Notes: a model not told the origin generated them from the sequence alone. A stretch of DNA of 13,664 bases from an uncultured Ruminococcus sp. (GCA_900550695.1 URTF01000057.1:1-13664), one strand, 5' to 3'. Counted from the first letter of the stretch, positions 5,726 to 13,602 are shown. Numbers and translations: made by a program.

Positions 5726-8242
5726 ATGGCAAAAATCAGTACCGATAAGAAAAAAAGCCTTCGGGGTGTTGTTCTTATCATGGTAGTAACGGTAATGTTT
5801 GTTCTTATCATAATGCTGCTGGCAACATTGAGCGTCGTTTCGACGGCACAGAACAGATATTATACGAAGTATGAAGAAAACCAGGCGTATTTCTCGGCAC
5901 GATCGGCTTTGGATATCTGCCTCGAAAACAGCTTTATTGATTCGGACTACTATGCTTATGATTCAAGCGGCACTATAAGACAGTTCAGCTATACAGAATC
6001 CGACGGCAGCGTATCCAGTGAGGACATGAAACAGGGCCTTGCCATCCAGCTCGATACCTACCGCATCAAGGCTCATTCCGATACGATCGAAAACTATGAG
6101 GCTATGACGGATAAGACCCAGTTCTCGACTGATTTCTGGGCAAATGCGGGCGCAGGCGGTGACACAGTTTTCACCGCAGATCCTGAAAAGAGCTATTATG
6201 AAGATCCTGATCTTGATTATATTGAGTATAAGGTTCAGCTCCCAAGACTTGATAACGGCACAAATCAGTACGGCGTTTTGGTGGATCAGACCGATCCTAC
6301 CGATCCGTCAACACAAATGGCAACTATCAGAGTCGAAGTTCTTGCGAGAACTTATGACGGTCATAACACTAACCTTCCTGCGGAAATGGCAGCCAATCCC
6401 GGAAATGCCGCTACATTAAAGAGTGACGATATCCTTTCCGTAGGTTCAGGCAGCAGACATAAGGATAAGATCTGCTATAAGATCACTGCAATAGTTCAGT
6501 GCAACGGCGTAGAGCAGTCTGCGAGCGTTGTTTACTCAACGCCTGATGAAGATGAAGTATTCACGGGTGCTATCACAGCAAGAGGCAGCATCGGCGGCAT
6601 TGATAACGGCGTTATCATCGACGGTTACGCAACCCCTGACCCCGTTCAGCTCGGAAACATGGGTGTTTATGTCGGTCAGTCGTATGCAGGTGCAGATGTA
6701 ACTATCCCTAACGGCGGTTCAACTATCCCGATGGGTAAAGGTCAGTGTACTTTTATCGAAAGCATTTCTCAAGTTACGAATAACTTCTATCCCGAGGCTC
6801 TTGGCGTATCCGCAACAGATCCCGAGAGAGCTACACCTGTTGTTTTGGTCAATGACTACGTTAACTTTGGCAACCAGATCATTTGGGCAGGCGGTAGCTC
6901 GGCAGTAAGAGAAAGACAGGTCGACCTTGTTGTAAGAGGAGATTTTACAGCAGGCGGAGATCTGAACTTCAACGGAAATATTATTGTTGGCGGCGACTTC
7001 TACTTAAACGGCAACAATATCAGCATGTCACCGGGTACTAAAATCATTGTCGGAGGAACTCTCTATCTCCAGAACAGCAACATTTTAGGCGGACTTTCTT
7101 CCGTTTCGATCTATGCTGCAGGAGATGTTGATTTAGGCAGCAACGATATTTCAAGATTCCCGACTACTATCTTTATGCAGTCAGGACAAAATGTCATGGC
7201 AGGCGGCGGTAATGTTTATGATACAAAACCTACAGGGGACATTACAGATGGTATTGGCAATAACAGTTCAACATATAACATAATGACATCGGATACCAAC
7301 CCATTTGACACTCTTGACGTAACACTTACCCCGACAACGGAGGGTGCGGAAATATTTATACCTACTATAGACTATACGGGAGCTACACCAAACCTCAGGA
7401 ATACAAACGGGGATATGGATTATGTAAGATATGCTCCCTGTGAGGCAAGTAAGTATTATACATTCTGGAAACGTGACAGTGTTGCGCCTTATCCGTATCT
7501 TGTTGATGGAACGGGAAATCATATATTCCTTACGGCAGAAGAAATGGCAGGAACAACGAAACAGTCCGACAGAGATATCGGTAACTATACAGTAATGTCG
7601 TTCTCTCCACCTGCAGGATCGACCGCTATTTCTGGCGGCACGATTGACGTGACCGGTGAAAAGAACTTTATACTTTCTCCCGGAACCCGCAACATCAGTT
7701 TTACCGGTTCGGGTACGGCGAATGTATTCGTAACGCCCGGATATTATGCAGGCAGGATCTGGTCGGAAGATAAGACAAAGATCAATTTCTATTTTCCGTC
7801 GGGAAATTATACATGGAATGTTGCAAACTACACCGATTCGATTTATAGCGGCTTTTCAGGCGGTTTAAGATTCGGCGAAAACGATACAAGCAGACTGCCG
7901 CCCCCGAAGATCCATTTCTATATTTCGGCAGGTTCGGTAGTTAATAACGATCAGGCAGGCTGGGGCATGTTCTCCGGATATATCTACGCTCCTGATGCTA
8001 CGGTCAATACAACAAAGGGTCTTGACGGTTTTTCCTACAGCTATTATTATGACGGCGATCTTATCAGAAGAGGCGACGGCAGCACAATGAGCAGTAATCC
8101 GATAGTTATCGGTTCAGTCGTATGTCAGCACTTTACTGTCAGCCAGAACTCGGCTGTTTGCTTTATCAAGCCTGAAAAGATATATGAGGCAGGCGAACCG
8201 TTCTTTGACTCAACTGACAATTACTACTATGCGAGAAGATAA
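5726..8242 (+). CDS. Large modular tip pilin, GspK/PilX-like N-terminus with beta-rich ectodomain
   Basis: An 838-aa protein. A basic leader (residues 1-14, ending SLRG) is followed by a hydrophobic helix (15-38) and the segment NQAYFSARSALD (52-63), which matches the PilX/GspK N-terminal pattern. Cleavage is expected after Gly14. Position +5 is Met19, not Glu, as in the GspK tip pseudopilins. The rest is about 770 residues, much more than PilX (about 200) or GspK (about 330). Residues about 398-495 repeat short G-D/N-G strands (VVRGDFTAGGDL, IIVGGDFYLNG, IIVGGTLYLQN) typical of a right-handed beta-helix. About 745-815 (GYIYAPDATV, GSVVCQHFTVS) resembles the C-terminal beta domain often found after PilX N-termini. 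It is probably exposed at the pilus tip. The ATG at 5726 follows AAAGGGTGG; a GTG at 5717 lies inside that ribosome binding site. Confidence 0.82.
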   Translation: MAKISTDKKKSLRGVVLIMVVTVMFVLIIMLLATLSVVSTAQNRYYTKYEENQAYFSARSALDICLENSFIDSDYYAYDSSGTIRQFSYTESDGSVSSEDMKQGLAIQLDTYRIKAHSDTIENYEAMTDKTQFSTDFWANAGAGGDTVFTADPEKSYYEDPDLDYIEYKVQLPRLDNGTNQYGVLVDQTDPTDPSTQMATIRVEVLARTYDGHNTNLPAEMAANPGNAATLKSDDILSVGSGSRHKDKICYKITAIVQCNGVEQSASVVYSTPDEDEVFTGAITARGSIGGIDNGVIIDGYATPDPVQLGNMGVYVGQSYAGADVTIPNGGSTIPMGKGQCTFIESISQVTNNFYPEALGVSATDPERATPVVLVNDYVNFGNQIIWAGGSSAVRERQVDLVVRGDFTAGGDLNFNGNIIVGGDFYLNGNNISMSPGTKIIVGGTLYLQNSNILGGLSSVSIYAAGDVDLGSNDISRFPTTIFMQSGQNVMAGGGNVYDTKPTGDITDGIGNNSSTYNIMTSDTNPFDTLDVTLTPTTEGAEIFIPTIDYTGATPNLRNTNGDMDYVRYAPCEASKYYTFWKRDSVAPYPYLVDGTGNHIFLTAEEMAGTTKQSDRDIGNYTVMSFSPPAGSTAISGGTIDVTGEKNFILSPGTRNISFTGSGTANVFVTPGYYAGRIWSEDKTKINFYFPSGNYTWNVANYTDSIYSGFSGGLRFGENDTSRLPPPKIHFYISAGSVVNNDQAGWGMFSGYIYAPDATVNTTKGLDGFSYSYYYDGDLIRRGDGSTMSSNPIVIGSVVCQHFTVSQNSAVCFIKPEKIYEAGEPFFDSTDNYYYARR

Positions 8243-8256
8243 GGGAGGGATCTTAT

Positions 8257-8736
8257 ATGAAAAAGTTTAAAGGTTTTACTCTTATCGAGTGCCTTATTGC
8301 ACTTGCGATCCTTGGTATTGCATCTCTTACAATGGCACAGATCTATGCAGGTATCAGCAAGATCAACAGAAACAATCACCTTGTAAACACGAGCCTTTCG
8401 TATCAGATGCAGATAGCGGAGCAGAAGACCAAAACAGCGGCAATAAAACTTCCGTCCAATGAAACGGTCACACCGTCTGTACCGACAGATCCTCCGCATA
8501 AGCGTGTTGGTGTGACCGCAAATGTAAGATATATGCGTCTTGAAAGATCGGATACGCACGATGTTTACAGCTATCCCGTTGACTGCTATGTACTTGTGAG
8601 CCGTGATGCCAACAATAATCCGTCAAAGATATACAATTTGGCAAGCGATACTTGGTCCGATAACCCAAGCTACACCGGCTCAAAGGAGTCGGATATCTCG
8701 CTCCGTTATAAATTCGTGACGGGATATTCAAATTAA
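8257..8736 (+). CDS. Minor type IV prepilin, GspI/PilV-like
   Basis: A 159-aa prepilin with the short class III-like leader MKKFKG, the cleavage site G6/F7 and the signature FTLIECLIALAILG, with Glu11 at mature position +5. The hydrophobic helix runs to about residue 28. The exposed part is small and ends in beta-forming sequence. Placement between the large K-like protein and the next prepilin suggests the I component of a minor-pilin initiation complex. It could in principle be an abundant pilin, but the LIECLIALAILG pattern is typical of minor PilV/GspI members. GGGAGG (8243-8248) stands 8 bases before the ATG and directly follows the upstream stop. Substrate of PilD. Confidence 0.88.
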   Translation: MKKFKGFTLIECLIALAILGIASLTMAQIYAGISKINRNNHLVNTSLSYQMQIAEQKTKTAAIKLPSNETVTPSVPTDPPHKRVGVTANVRYMRLERSDTHDVYSYPVDCYVLVSRDANNNPSKIYNLASDTWSDNPSYTGSKESDISLRYKFVTGYSN

Positions 8737-8752
8737 AGGGGAGGCGCTTGAA

Positions 8753-9526
8753 TTGAAAAAGATCAAGGGTTTTACCCTCATAGAGCTTATTATCGTAATG
8801 GCTGTAATGTCCATTCTGCTCGTCGGAATAATGCAGATGATGAAACCGATACGCGGAACATTCGTTGACTCTACGTATTATGAGGCACAGCGAAACACGC
8901 AGAACGGTGTCATCACCTATCTTTCCGAAAATCTCCGATATGCAACGAACATCGGAATATATACGAGCGGAACAGTCGGTTCGGCTATAGACGATTTTAA
9001 AAACAACGTTGTGGACAATACCTACGCCGAGAACGAGATCCACGTCATAACCATTGATAACAAGAGAGATTACACATACAATGGTGCGACAGGTTTCCGT
9101 GGAAGAGTCATTGTGAATAAGCCGACTGCTACGGGATATGACAAGACCAAAGCAGACGACCCGACTTCGAACTCTGCAAGAGTAGCTCTTTCCGAGGCAT
9201 ATTACGGCGATTGCTCCTATTCGATCAACATTACACCCGTAACATCGGGTATTTTCCCTGCTTTGAAACTTGAGAGTCTGGATATAACCGTGTCCAGCCT
9301 GCTCGACCACGGCGGTTTCGGCAAATCAAAGAAGAAGAATATAGACACCAATACAGAGGATATTGCGACTTCCGCAAACCAGTTCGTATCCACAAAGGGA
9401 TATGTTATCTGCGGAAATATGGAATTCTCAAGAGATGACTGCGGAAACTACAAGCAGCCCGCAACGGTGTCAACAACGACCCACGACACAAAGACATACA
9501 TTGTGTACACTTTACCAAAGCTTTGA
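8753..9526 (+). CDS. Minor type IV prepilin, GspJ/PilW-like, TTG start
   Basis: A 257-aa prepilin with leader MKKIKG, cleavage site G6/F7, FTLIELIIVMAVMSILL and Glu11 at mature +5. The post-helix sequence STYYEAQRNTQNGVITYLSENLRYA (40-64) is in the style of PilW/GspJ. The ectodomain holds Cys154, Cys220 and Cys230; the pair 220/230 could form a C-terminal disulfide loop. Translation must start at TTG 8753 because there is no in-frame ATG or GTG before the leader, and GGGGAGG (8738-8744) is ideally placed 8 bases upstream. It is the last gene of the plus-strand unit and stops just before the bidirectional terminator. It probably forms the tip complex with the two preceding proteins. Confidence 0.87.
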   Translation: MKKIKGFTLIELIIVMAVMSILLVGIMQMMKPIRGTFVDSTYYEAQRNTQNGVITYLSENLRYATNIGIYTSGTVGSAIDDFKNNVVDNTYAENEIHVITIDNKRDYTYNGATGFRGRVIVNKPTATGYDKTKADDPTSNSARVALSEAYYGDCSYSINITPVTSGIFPALKLESLDITVSSLLDHGGFGKSKKKNIDTNTEDIATSANQFVSTKGYVICGNMEFSRDDCGNYKQPATVSTTTHDTKTYIVYTLPKL

Positions 9527-9534
9527 TAAAAAAA

Positions 9535-9567
9535 TTACAGGGTGAGTAAAATTTACCCACCCTGTAA
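9535..9567. terminator. Bidirectional terminator between the pilin operon and pilD
   Basis: TTACAGGGTG (9535-9544) pairs with CACCCTGTAA (9558-9567). After an A/C mismatch the inner GTA/TAC arms continue the dyad. On the minus strand the stem is followed by a seven-T run (complement of 9528-9534), ideal for ending pilD. On the plus strand the following tract, ATTATCTTTAATT, is weaker. It sits between two convergent genes, 9 bases from one stop and 16 from the other. Confidence 0.88.
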
Positions 9568-9582
9568 ATTATCTTTAATTGT

Positions 9583-10590
9583 TTATATAACATGCGGAAC
9601 AGTCATAGCAGTCCAGTACATATCGAAAAGCTGTGTTCCGAAGAACGATGCACAGACAAGCCCAACTGCAAGGCACGGTCCGAACGCAAATGCGTTGTCG
9701 GCGTCCTCTTTATCCTTGTTTTTGATCTTGATTATAACAGCAGCAACCGCTCCGATGATGATAGCAATGAAAAGCGCTACGACAGCCGCTTTCCAGCCGA
9801 ACATCAGACCGCCTGCAGCCATAAAGATCACATCGCCCATTCCGAAACCGTAAACAGGACCCTTTTCCTTGATCTTTTCAAGAGTTTCATTGAGCAGCTT
9901 CGTCACTTTTTCGGTTTCTTTAGCGTCAAGCTTCTCTTTTGAAAGGCGTTTTTTGAGCTTTCTTACAGTTTTGTGATCCTCGCTTATAAAAAGTATGTAG
10001 ATAAGCGGCGTGAACACGAACCCGATGAGGAGCAGAGGAACGCTTACTGCGAAAAGTCCGATGATGCCGTCAGTGAGCGGAACATCGTTCCCTCTGAACG
10101 CTGTCGGAAGAAGCACCGAGAGAACTCTTGTCACGAACGCCTCGATCAGAAGGTAAACAAGCACACAGACCGACATTTCCTGCGTATCAAGATCCTCAAA
10201 CCCGATAACGATGATGCCTGCAATGAAAAGGCACACAACAGCAGGATAGATAAGTCCGTCGGTGATAAGATCATACTGCGTATAGACCAGTACGAAAAGC
10301 ATACCCGTCAACCCCTCGACCAGCGGATATCTTCCCGAGATCTTCGCACCGCAGGCACGGCATTTTCCCCTGAGAATGAGCCAGCTGAACAGCGGTATAA
10401 GATCATATCGCTTTATTTCAGCGCCGCAGGTCATACAATGCGAATTCCGCTTGACGAGCGATTCGCCCGACGGAAGTCTGTAGATACATACATTGAGAAA
10501 ACTTCCGATCGTGATACCGAAAAGGAACACCATCACATAAACACCGATCTGCAATCCTACGAATTCAGATGCGGCAAAGGCAAGATACAT
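9583..10590 (-). CDS. pilD: Prepilin peptidase / N-methyltransferase PilD (peptidase A24)
   Basis: A polytopic membrane aspartyl protease that removes prepilin leaders after Gly and N-methylates the new N-terminus. At 335 aa it is longer than the usual 250-290. Visible are GSFLNVCIYRLP (29-40), the zinc-type cysteine pairs Cys52-x2-Cys55 and Cys77-x2-Cys80, the first catalytic Asp in GFEDLD (Asp133), the GxGD motif GMGD with Asp253, and FGPCLAVG (303-310). Two oddities: the usual 'IPD' after the first Asp is replaced by QEMSV, and a Lys/Glu-rich insert of about 45 residues (203-247) precedes GxGD. I chose the ATG at 10588-10590 because AAAGGAG is 9 bases upstream; the frame extends 27 codons further without support. 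It is convergent with the pilin operon and divergent from pilB. Confidence 0.95.
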   Translation of the reverse strand: MYLAFAASEFVGLQIGVYVMVFLFGITIGSFLNVCIYRLPSGESLVKRNSHCMTCGAEIKRYDLIPLFSWLILRGKCRACGAKISGRYPLVEGLTGMLFVLVYTQYDLITDGLIYPAVVCLFIAGIIVIGFEDLDTQEMSVCVLVYLLIEAFVTRVLSVLLPTAFRGNDVPLTDGIIGLFAVSVPLLLIGFVFTPLIYILFISEDHKTVRKLKKRLSKEKLDAKETEKVTKLLNETLEKIKEKGPVYGFGMGDVIFMAAGGLMFGWKAAVVALFIAIIIGAVAAVIIKIKNKDKEDADNAFAFGPCLAVGLVCASFFGTQLFDMYWTAMTVPHVI

Positions 10591-10619
10591 TTTGCAAGAC
10601 TCCTTTACATTGAAAATTT

Positions 10620-10639
10620 GATATTTGCTAAACAATATC
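10620..10639. promoter_or_regulatory. Operator-like dyad between pilD and pilB
   Basis: GATATT (10620-10625) and AATATC (10634-10639) form a perfect inverted repeat around TGCTAAAC. It overlaps the predicted -10 of pilD and the -35 of pilB, where a bound regulator would affect both genes. The spacer contains TGCTAA, also present in the -35 region of the pilC promoter. The dyad is short and A/T-rich, so chance is possible. Confidence 0.35.
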
Positions 10640-10651
10640 TTAACATATAAT
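10624..10651 (+). promoter_or_regulatory. Predicted pilB promoter
   Basis: TATAAT (10646-10651) is preceded by a weak -35 (TTTGCT at 10624-10629, spacer 16). The start would be near 10658, giving a leader of about 75 nt. In that leader CCGTGA (10686-10691) can pair with TCACGG (10710-10715), closing just before the ribosome binding site GGAGA (10722-10726). Confidence 0.5.
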
Positions 10652-10665
10652 TTCAATTTTTTCAA
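10637..10665 (-). promoter_or_regulatory. Predicted pilD promoter, interleaved with the pilB promoter
   Basis: On the minus strand TTGAAA (10665-10660), a 17-bp spacer and TAAGAT (10642-10637) are preceded by TG, an extended -10. The -10 boxes of pilD and pilB lie only three bases apart on opposite strands, so the two RNA polymerase sites should compete. The leader to the pilD ATG would be about 40 nt. Confidence 0.5.
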
Positions 10666-10732
10666 TAGCAATTTTTAAATCCGCACCGTGAGCGGCTCAA
10701 AAAATACAGTCACGGAGAAACGGAGAATATAT

Positions 10733-12421
10733 ATGAAGAATATCCCAATAGGACAATATATGGTCAATGAGGGGGTCATTACCGAAGAACAGCTCCAGCA
10801 CGTTCTTGACGTAAAGAAAGAAGAAAATGTCCCCGGAAAATTCTTTGGTGACTATGTTATTGAACTTGGATACGTTACCGATGTTCAGTTCGCACAGGTG
10901 CTTGCGAAAAAGCTCAACGTTCCGTTCGTTGACCTTAACGACCCCGAAGTCAACATTGATATCGAGGCTGTCAAGAAGATACCGGAGGCACTCGCAAAGA
11001 AGCATACTATCATTGCTATAAAGGTAACGGGAAAAAGACTCACCGTTGCATCGCATGACCCTGTAAACTTCTATATCTTCGAGGATATCAAGGTTTCAAC
11101 GGGAATGGACGTTGTTCCTGTCCTTGCAACGAAAGAGGCTATCACAAAGGCTATCGGCAAGAGCTATTCGATGCAGAACACGGGCGCTATCCTCGACAGC
11201 GTTACAAGCCAGTTCGCCGATGATGACCTCAACGGCGTCGATGACGAATCCGCAGACAGAATCGATAATGCTCCTATCGTTAAGCTCGCAACAACTATCG
11301 TTGAAAACTCGTTCCGTGCAGGCGCAACGGATATCCATATCGAGCCGTTCAAGACCTTTACACGAATCCGTATCAGAGTTAACGGCGACCTTATCGAGCT
11401 TATGAACGTTTCAAACGTTGTACATAATGCACTCGTTACAAGACTTAAAATTATAAGCGGTATGAACATCGCAGAAAAGCGTGTGCCGCAGGACGGCCGT
11501 TTCTCGCAGATCGTTGACGGAACAACGCTTGACGTCCGTGTATCTAACCTCCCGATGGTAAACGGCGAAAAGGTCGTTATCCGTATCCTTTCAACAGGTA
11601 ATGTTGCCCTCCGTAAGATCACAGACCTCGGTATGACCGATTACAACTATGAACGTTTTTCAAAGCTTATCAAGGTTCCGCAGGGAGTTATGCTCGTAAC
11701 GGGTCCTACCGGTTCAGGTAAAACAACCACCCTTTACGCCGCTCTCGGTGAACTTGCAAAGCCGAACGTTAACGTAGTTACGGTCGAAGACCCTGTCGAA
11801 AAAGATATCGAAGGCATCAACCAGTGTCAGGTAAACGCAAAGGCAGGCATGACGTTCTCCGCTGCCCTCCGTTCTATCCTCCGTCAGGACCCTGATATCG
11901 TAATGATCGGTGAAATGCGTGACCAGGAAACAGCCGAGATCGCTATCAGAGCTGCTATCACCGGTCATATGGTTCTCTCGACACTTCATACAAACGACTC
12001 CGCATCGACCGTTACCCGTCTTGTGGATATGGGCGTTGCACCGTACATGGTCGCTACCTCGCTTATCGGCATCGTTGCACAGCGACTTGTTAAAAAGATC
12101 TGTGAAGACTGCCGTACACCCCGTATGTCTACCCCCGAAGAGGACGAACTTATGGGTATCAGCGCACCTATTACTATATATGACGCCTGCGGCTGCCCGA
12201 AGTGCAACAACACGGGCTACACGGGACGTACCGCTATCCACGAAGTCCTCACCTGCACAACGGAAATGAGCAGCCTTATCGCAAACGGCGGCAAGACAGA
12301 CGCTATCGCAGCACTCGCAGCAAAGCAGGGTACAAAGCTCCTCCGTGACAACGTTTCCGAACTCGTTCAGCAGGGAAGAACAACAATGGACGAACTTGTC
12401 AGAGTTACATACGCAGTATAA
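10733..12421 (+). CDS. pilB: Type IV pilus extension ATPase PilB
   Basis: The cytoplasmic hexameric ATPase that powers pilin insertion. At 562 aa it has the family length. Order: an N-terminal MshEN-type domain with two repeats (about 5-29 and 36-60), the N2 domain with TDIHIEP and RIRVNGDL (199-220), and the C-terminal ATPase core with Walker A GPTGSGKT (324-331), Asp box VEDPVE (351-356), Walker B DPDIVMIGEMRD (386-397), His box TGHMVLSTLHT (410-420) and the zinc cysteines Cys457/Cys460 and Cys488/Cys491. An extra Cys486 sits beside the second pair. The ATG at 10733 follows CGGAGA; a GTG at 10688 would add 15 unsupported residues. Codon use is strongly biased (ATC, CGT, CTT), hinting at good expression. 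pilT follows after 53 bases. Confidence 0.97.
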   Translation: MKNIPIGQYMVNEGVITEEQLQHVLDVKKEENVPGKFFGDYVIELGYVTDVQFAQVLAKKLNVPFVDLNDPEVNIDIEAVKKIPEALAKKHTIIAIKVTGKRLTVASHDPVNFYIFEDIKVSTGMDVVPVLATKEAITKAIGKSYSMQNTGAILDSVTSQFADDDLNGVDDESADRIDNAPIVKLATTIVENSFRAGATDIHIEPFKTFTRIRIRVNGDLIELMNVSNVVHNALVTRLKIISGMNIAEKRVPQDGRFSQIVDGTTLDVRVSNLPMVNGEKVVIRILSTGNVALRKITDLGMTDYNYERFSKLIKVPQGVMLVTGPTGSGKTTTLYAALGELAKPNVNVVTVEDPVEKDIEGINQCQVNAKAGMTFSAALRSILRQDPDIVMIGEMRDQETAEIAIRAAITGHMVLSTLHTNDSASTVTRLVDMGVAPYMVATSLIGIVAQRLVKKICEDCRTPRMSTPEEDELMGISAPITIYDACGCPKCNNTGYTGRTAIHEVLTCTTEMSSLIANGGKTDAIAALAAKQGTKLLRDNVSELVQQGRTTMDELVRVTYAV

Positions 12422-12474
12422 AATATACTATTATATATTTTTCAAACATATAATCTTGAAAGGAATTGAATCAA

Positions 12475-13602
12475 ATGGCAGAAATGGAAACCAAAGCTCC
12501 CGAAAAAGTAGTCATCAACATCAACAAGATCCTTGACGAAGCTCGAGTTCTCGGCTGTTCCGACGTGCATTTCACAACGAAGATCGCACCGGTAGTCCGT
12601 CTTCACGGCTCGCTCCGCAGACTTGCATCTTATCCCGAGATGACCGAGGCTGCTATTATGAAGATCGTTGAACAGATGACAAACGGCAGACAGCTTGAAA
12701 ATATCAAGAACAAGGTCGACACCGACTTCTCCTACGTTACAAAGAGAGGCTACCGTCACAGAGTCAACGTTTACCACCAGAAGGGCAACACGGCAATCTC
12801 TATCCGTCTTCTCAGAAACGATATCCCGTCACTTGCCGACCTCGACCTGCCTCCTATCCTCGGCGAATTCGCAATGCGTCCCCGTGGACTTATCCTTGTA
12901 ACAGGCCCTACAGGTTCAGGTAAATCCACAACTCTCGCAGCTATGATCGACTATGTAAACATCAACCGTTCGGCGCATATCATCACCGTCGAAGACCCTA
13001 TCGAGTACGTTCACGAGCATAAGCGCTGCATGGTAAACCAGAGAGAGATCGGCGACGACGTTGAATCGTTCGCAATGTCCCTGCGTGCCGCACTCCGTGA
13101 AGACCCTGACGTTATCCTCGTCGGAGAAATGAGAGACTTTGAAACCATCAACGCCGCTGTTACCGCCGCTGAAACGGGACACCTTGTAATGTCCACACTT
13201 CATACAACGTGTGCAGCCGATACTATCAACCGTATCATCGACGTTTTCCCTGCACATCAGCAGAACCAGATCCGTTCACAGCTCGCTACAGTCCTCGTAG
13301 GCATCATTGCCCAGACCCTTATCCCTAAGGCTGACGGCACGGGACGAATCGCTGCCCTCGAGATCCTCAACGCTACCGACGCAGTTAAGGCAATGGTTCG
13401 TGATAACAAGGTACACCTTATTCAGACAGCTATCCAGACAGGTAAGAAAGAGGGAATGGTCTGCCTCGATCAGGAGCTTGCACGTCTTGTTAAGGACGGC
13501 GTTATCACCGATGCAAATGCCCGTGAAAAGAGCCTTGATATCGCTGAATATGAGCGTTACCTCAAGGGCGCAGGCGGCTCACCCGCAATGAACCGTTTCT
13601 GA
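12475..13602 (+). CDS. pilT: Type IV pilus retraction ATPase PilT
   Basis: The hexameric motor that depolymerises pili, giving twitching and DNA or surface retraction. The 375 aa fit PilT and lack the PilB N-terminal domains and zinc site. Motifs: GCSDVHFTTKIAPVVRLHG (27-45), Walker A GPTGSGKS (144-151), Asp box VEDPIEY (172-178), Walker B DPDVILVGEMRD (210-221), His box TGHLVMSTLHT (234-244) and, near the end, AVKAMVRDNKVHLIQTAI (303-320), the counterpart of the 'AIRNLIRE' retraction motif. The ATG at 12475 follows AAAGGA; a TTG at 12466 is in frame but lies too close to that site. It is co-oriented with pilB and probably co-transcribed, since the 53-base gap holds no terminator hairpin. Its presence argues for a retractile pilus, not a pure secretion or competence pseudopilus. 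Confidence 0.97.
   Translation: MAEMETKAPEKVVININKILDEARVLGCSDVHFTTKIAPVVRLHGSLRRLASYPEMTEAAIMKIVEQMTNGRQLENIKNKVDTDFSYVTKRGYRHRVNVYHQKGNTAISIRLLRNDIPSLADLDLPPILGEFAMRPRGLILVTGPTGSGKSTTLAAMIDYVNINRSAHIITVEDPIEYVHEHKRCMVNQREIGDDVESFAMSLRAALREDPDVILVGEMRDFETINAAVTAAETGHLVMSTLHTTCAADTINRIIDVFPAHQQNQIRSQLATVLVGIIAQTLIPKADGTGRIAALEILNATDAVKAMVRDNKVHLIQTAIQTGKKEGMVCLDQELARLVKDGVITDANAREKSLDIAEYERYLKGAGGSPAMNRF

Noticed and set aside
8468..9310. A 280-codon open frame antisense to the two minor prepilins.
   Set aside because: It spans the end of one real gene, their junction and part of the next, with no recognisable domain or ribosome binding site.
10688..10732. A longer PilB start at GTG 10688.
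   Set aside because: The region is leader RNA with a hairpin and the ribosome binding site for ATG 10733; PilB proteins begin near the MshEN repeat.
12422..12474. A separate pilT promoter (TATAAT at 12449-12454).
   Set aside because: No acceptable -35 stands at 16-18 bases, and the start would fall inside the ribosome binding site.
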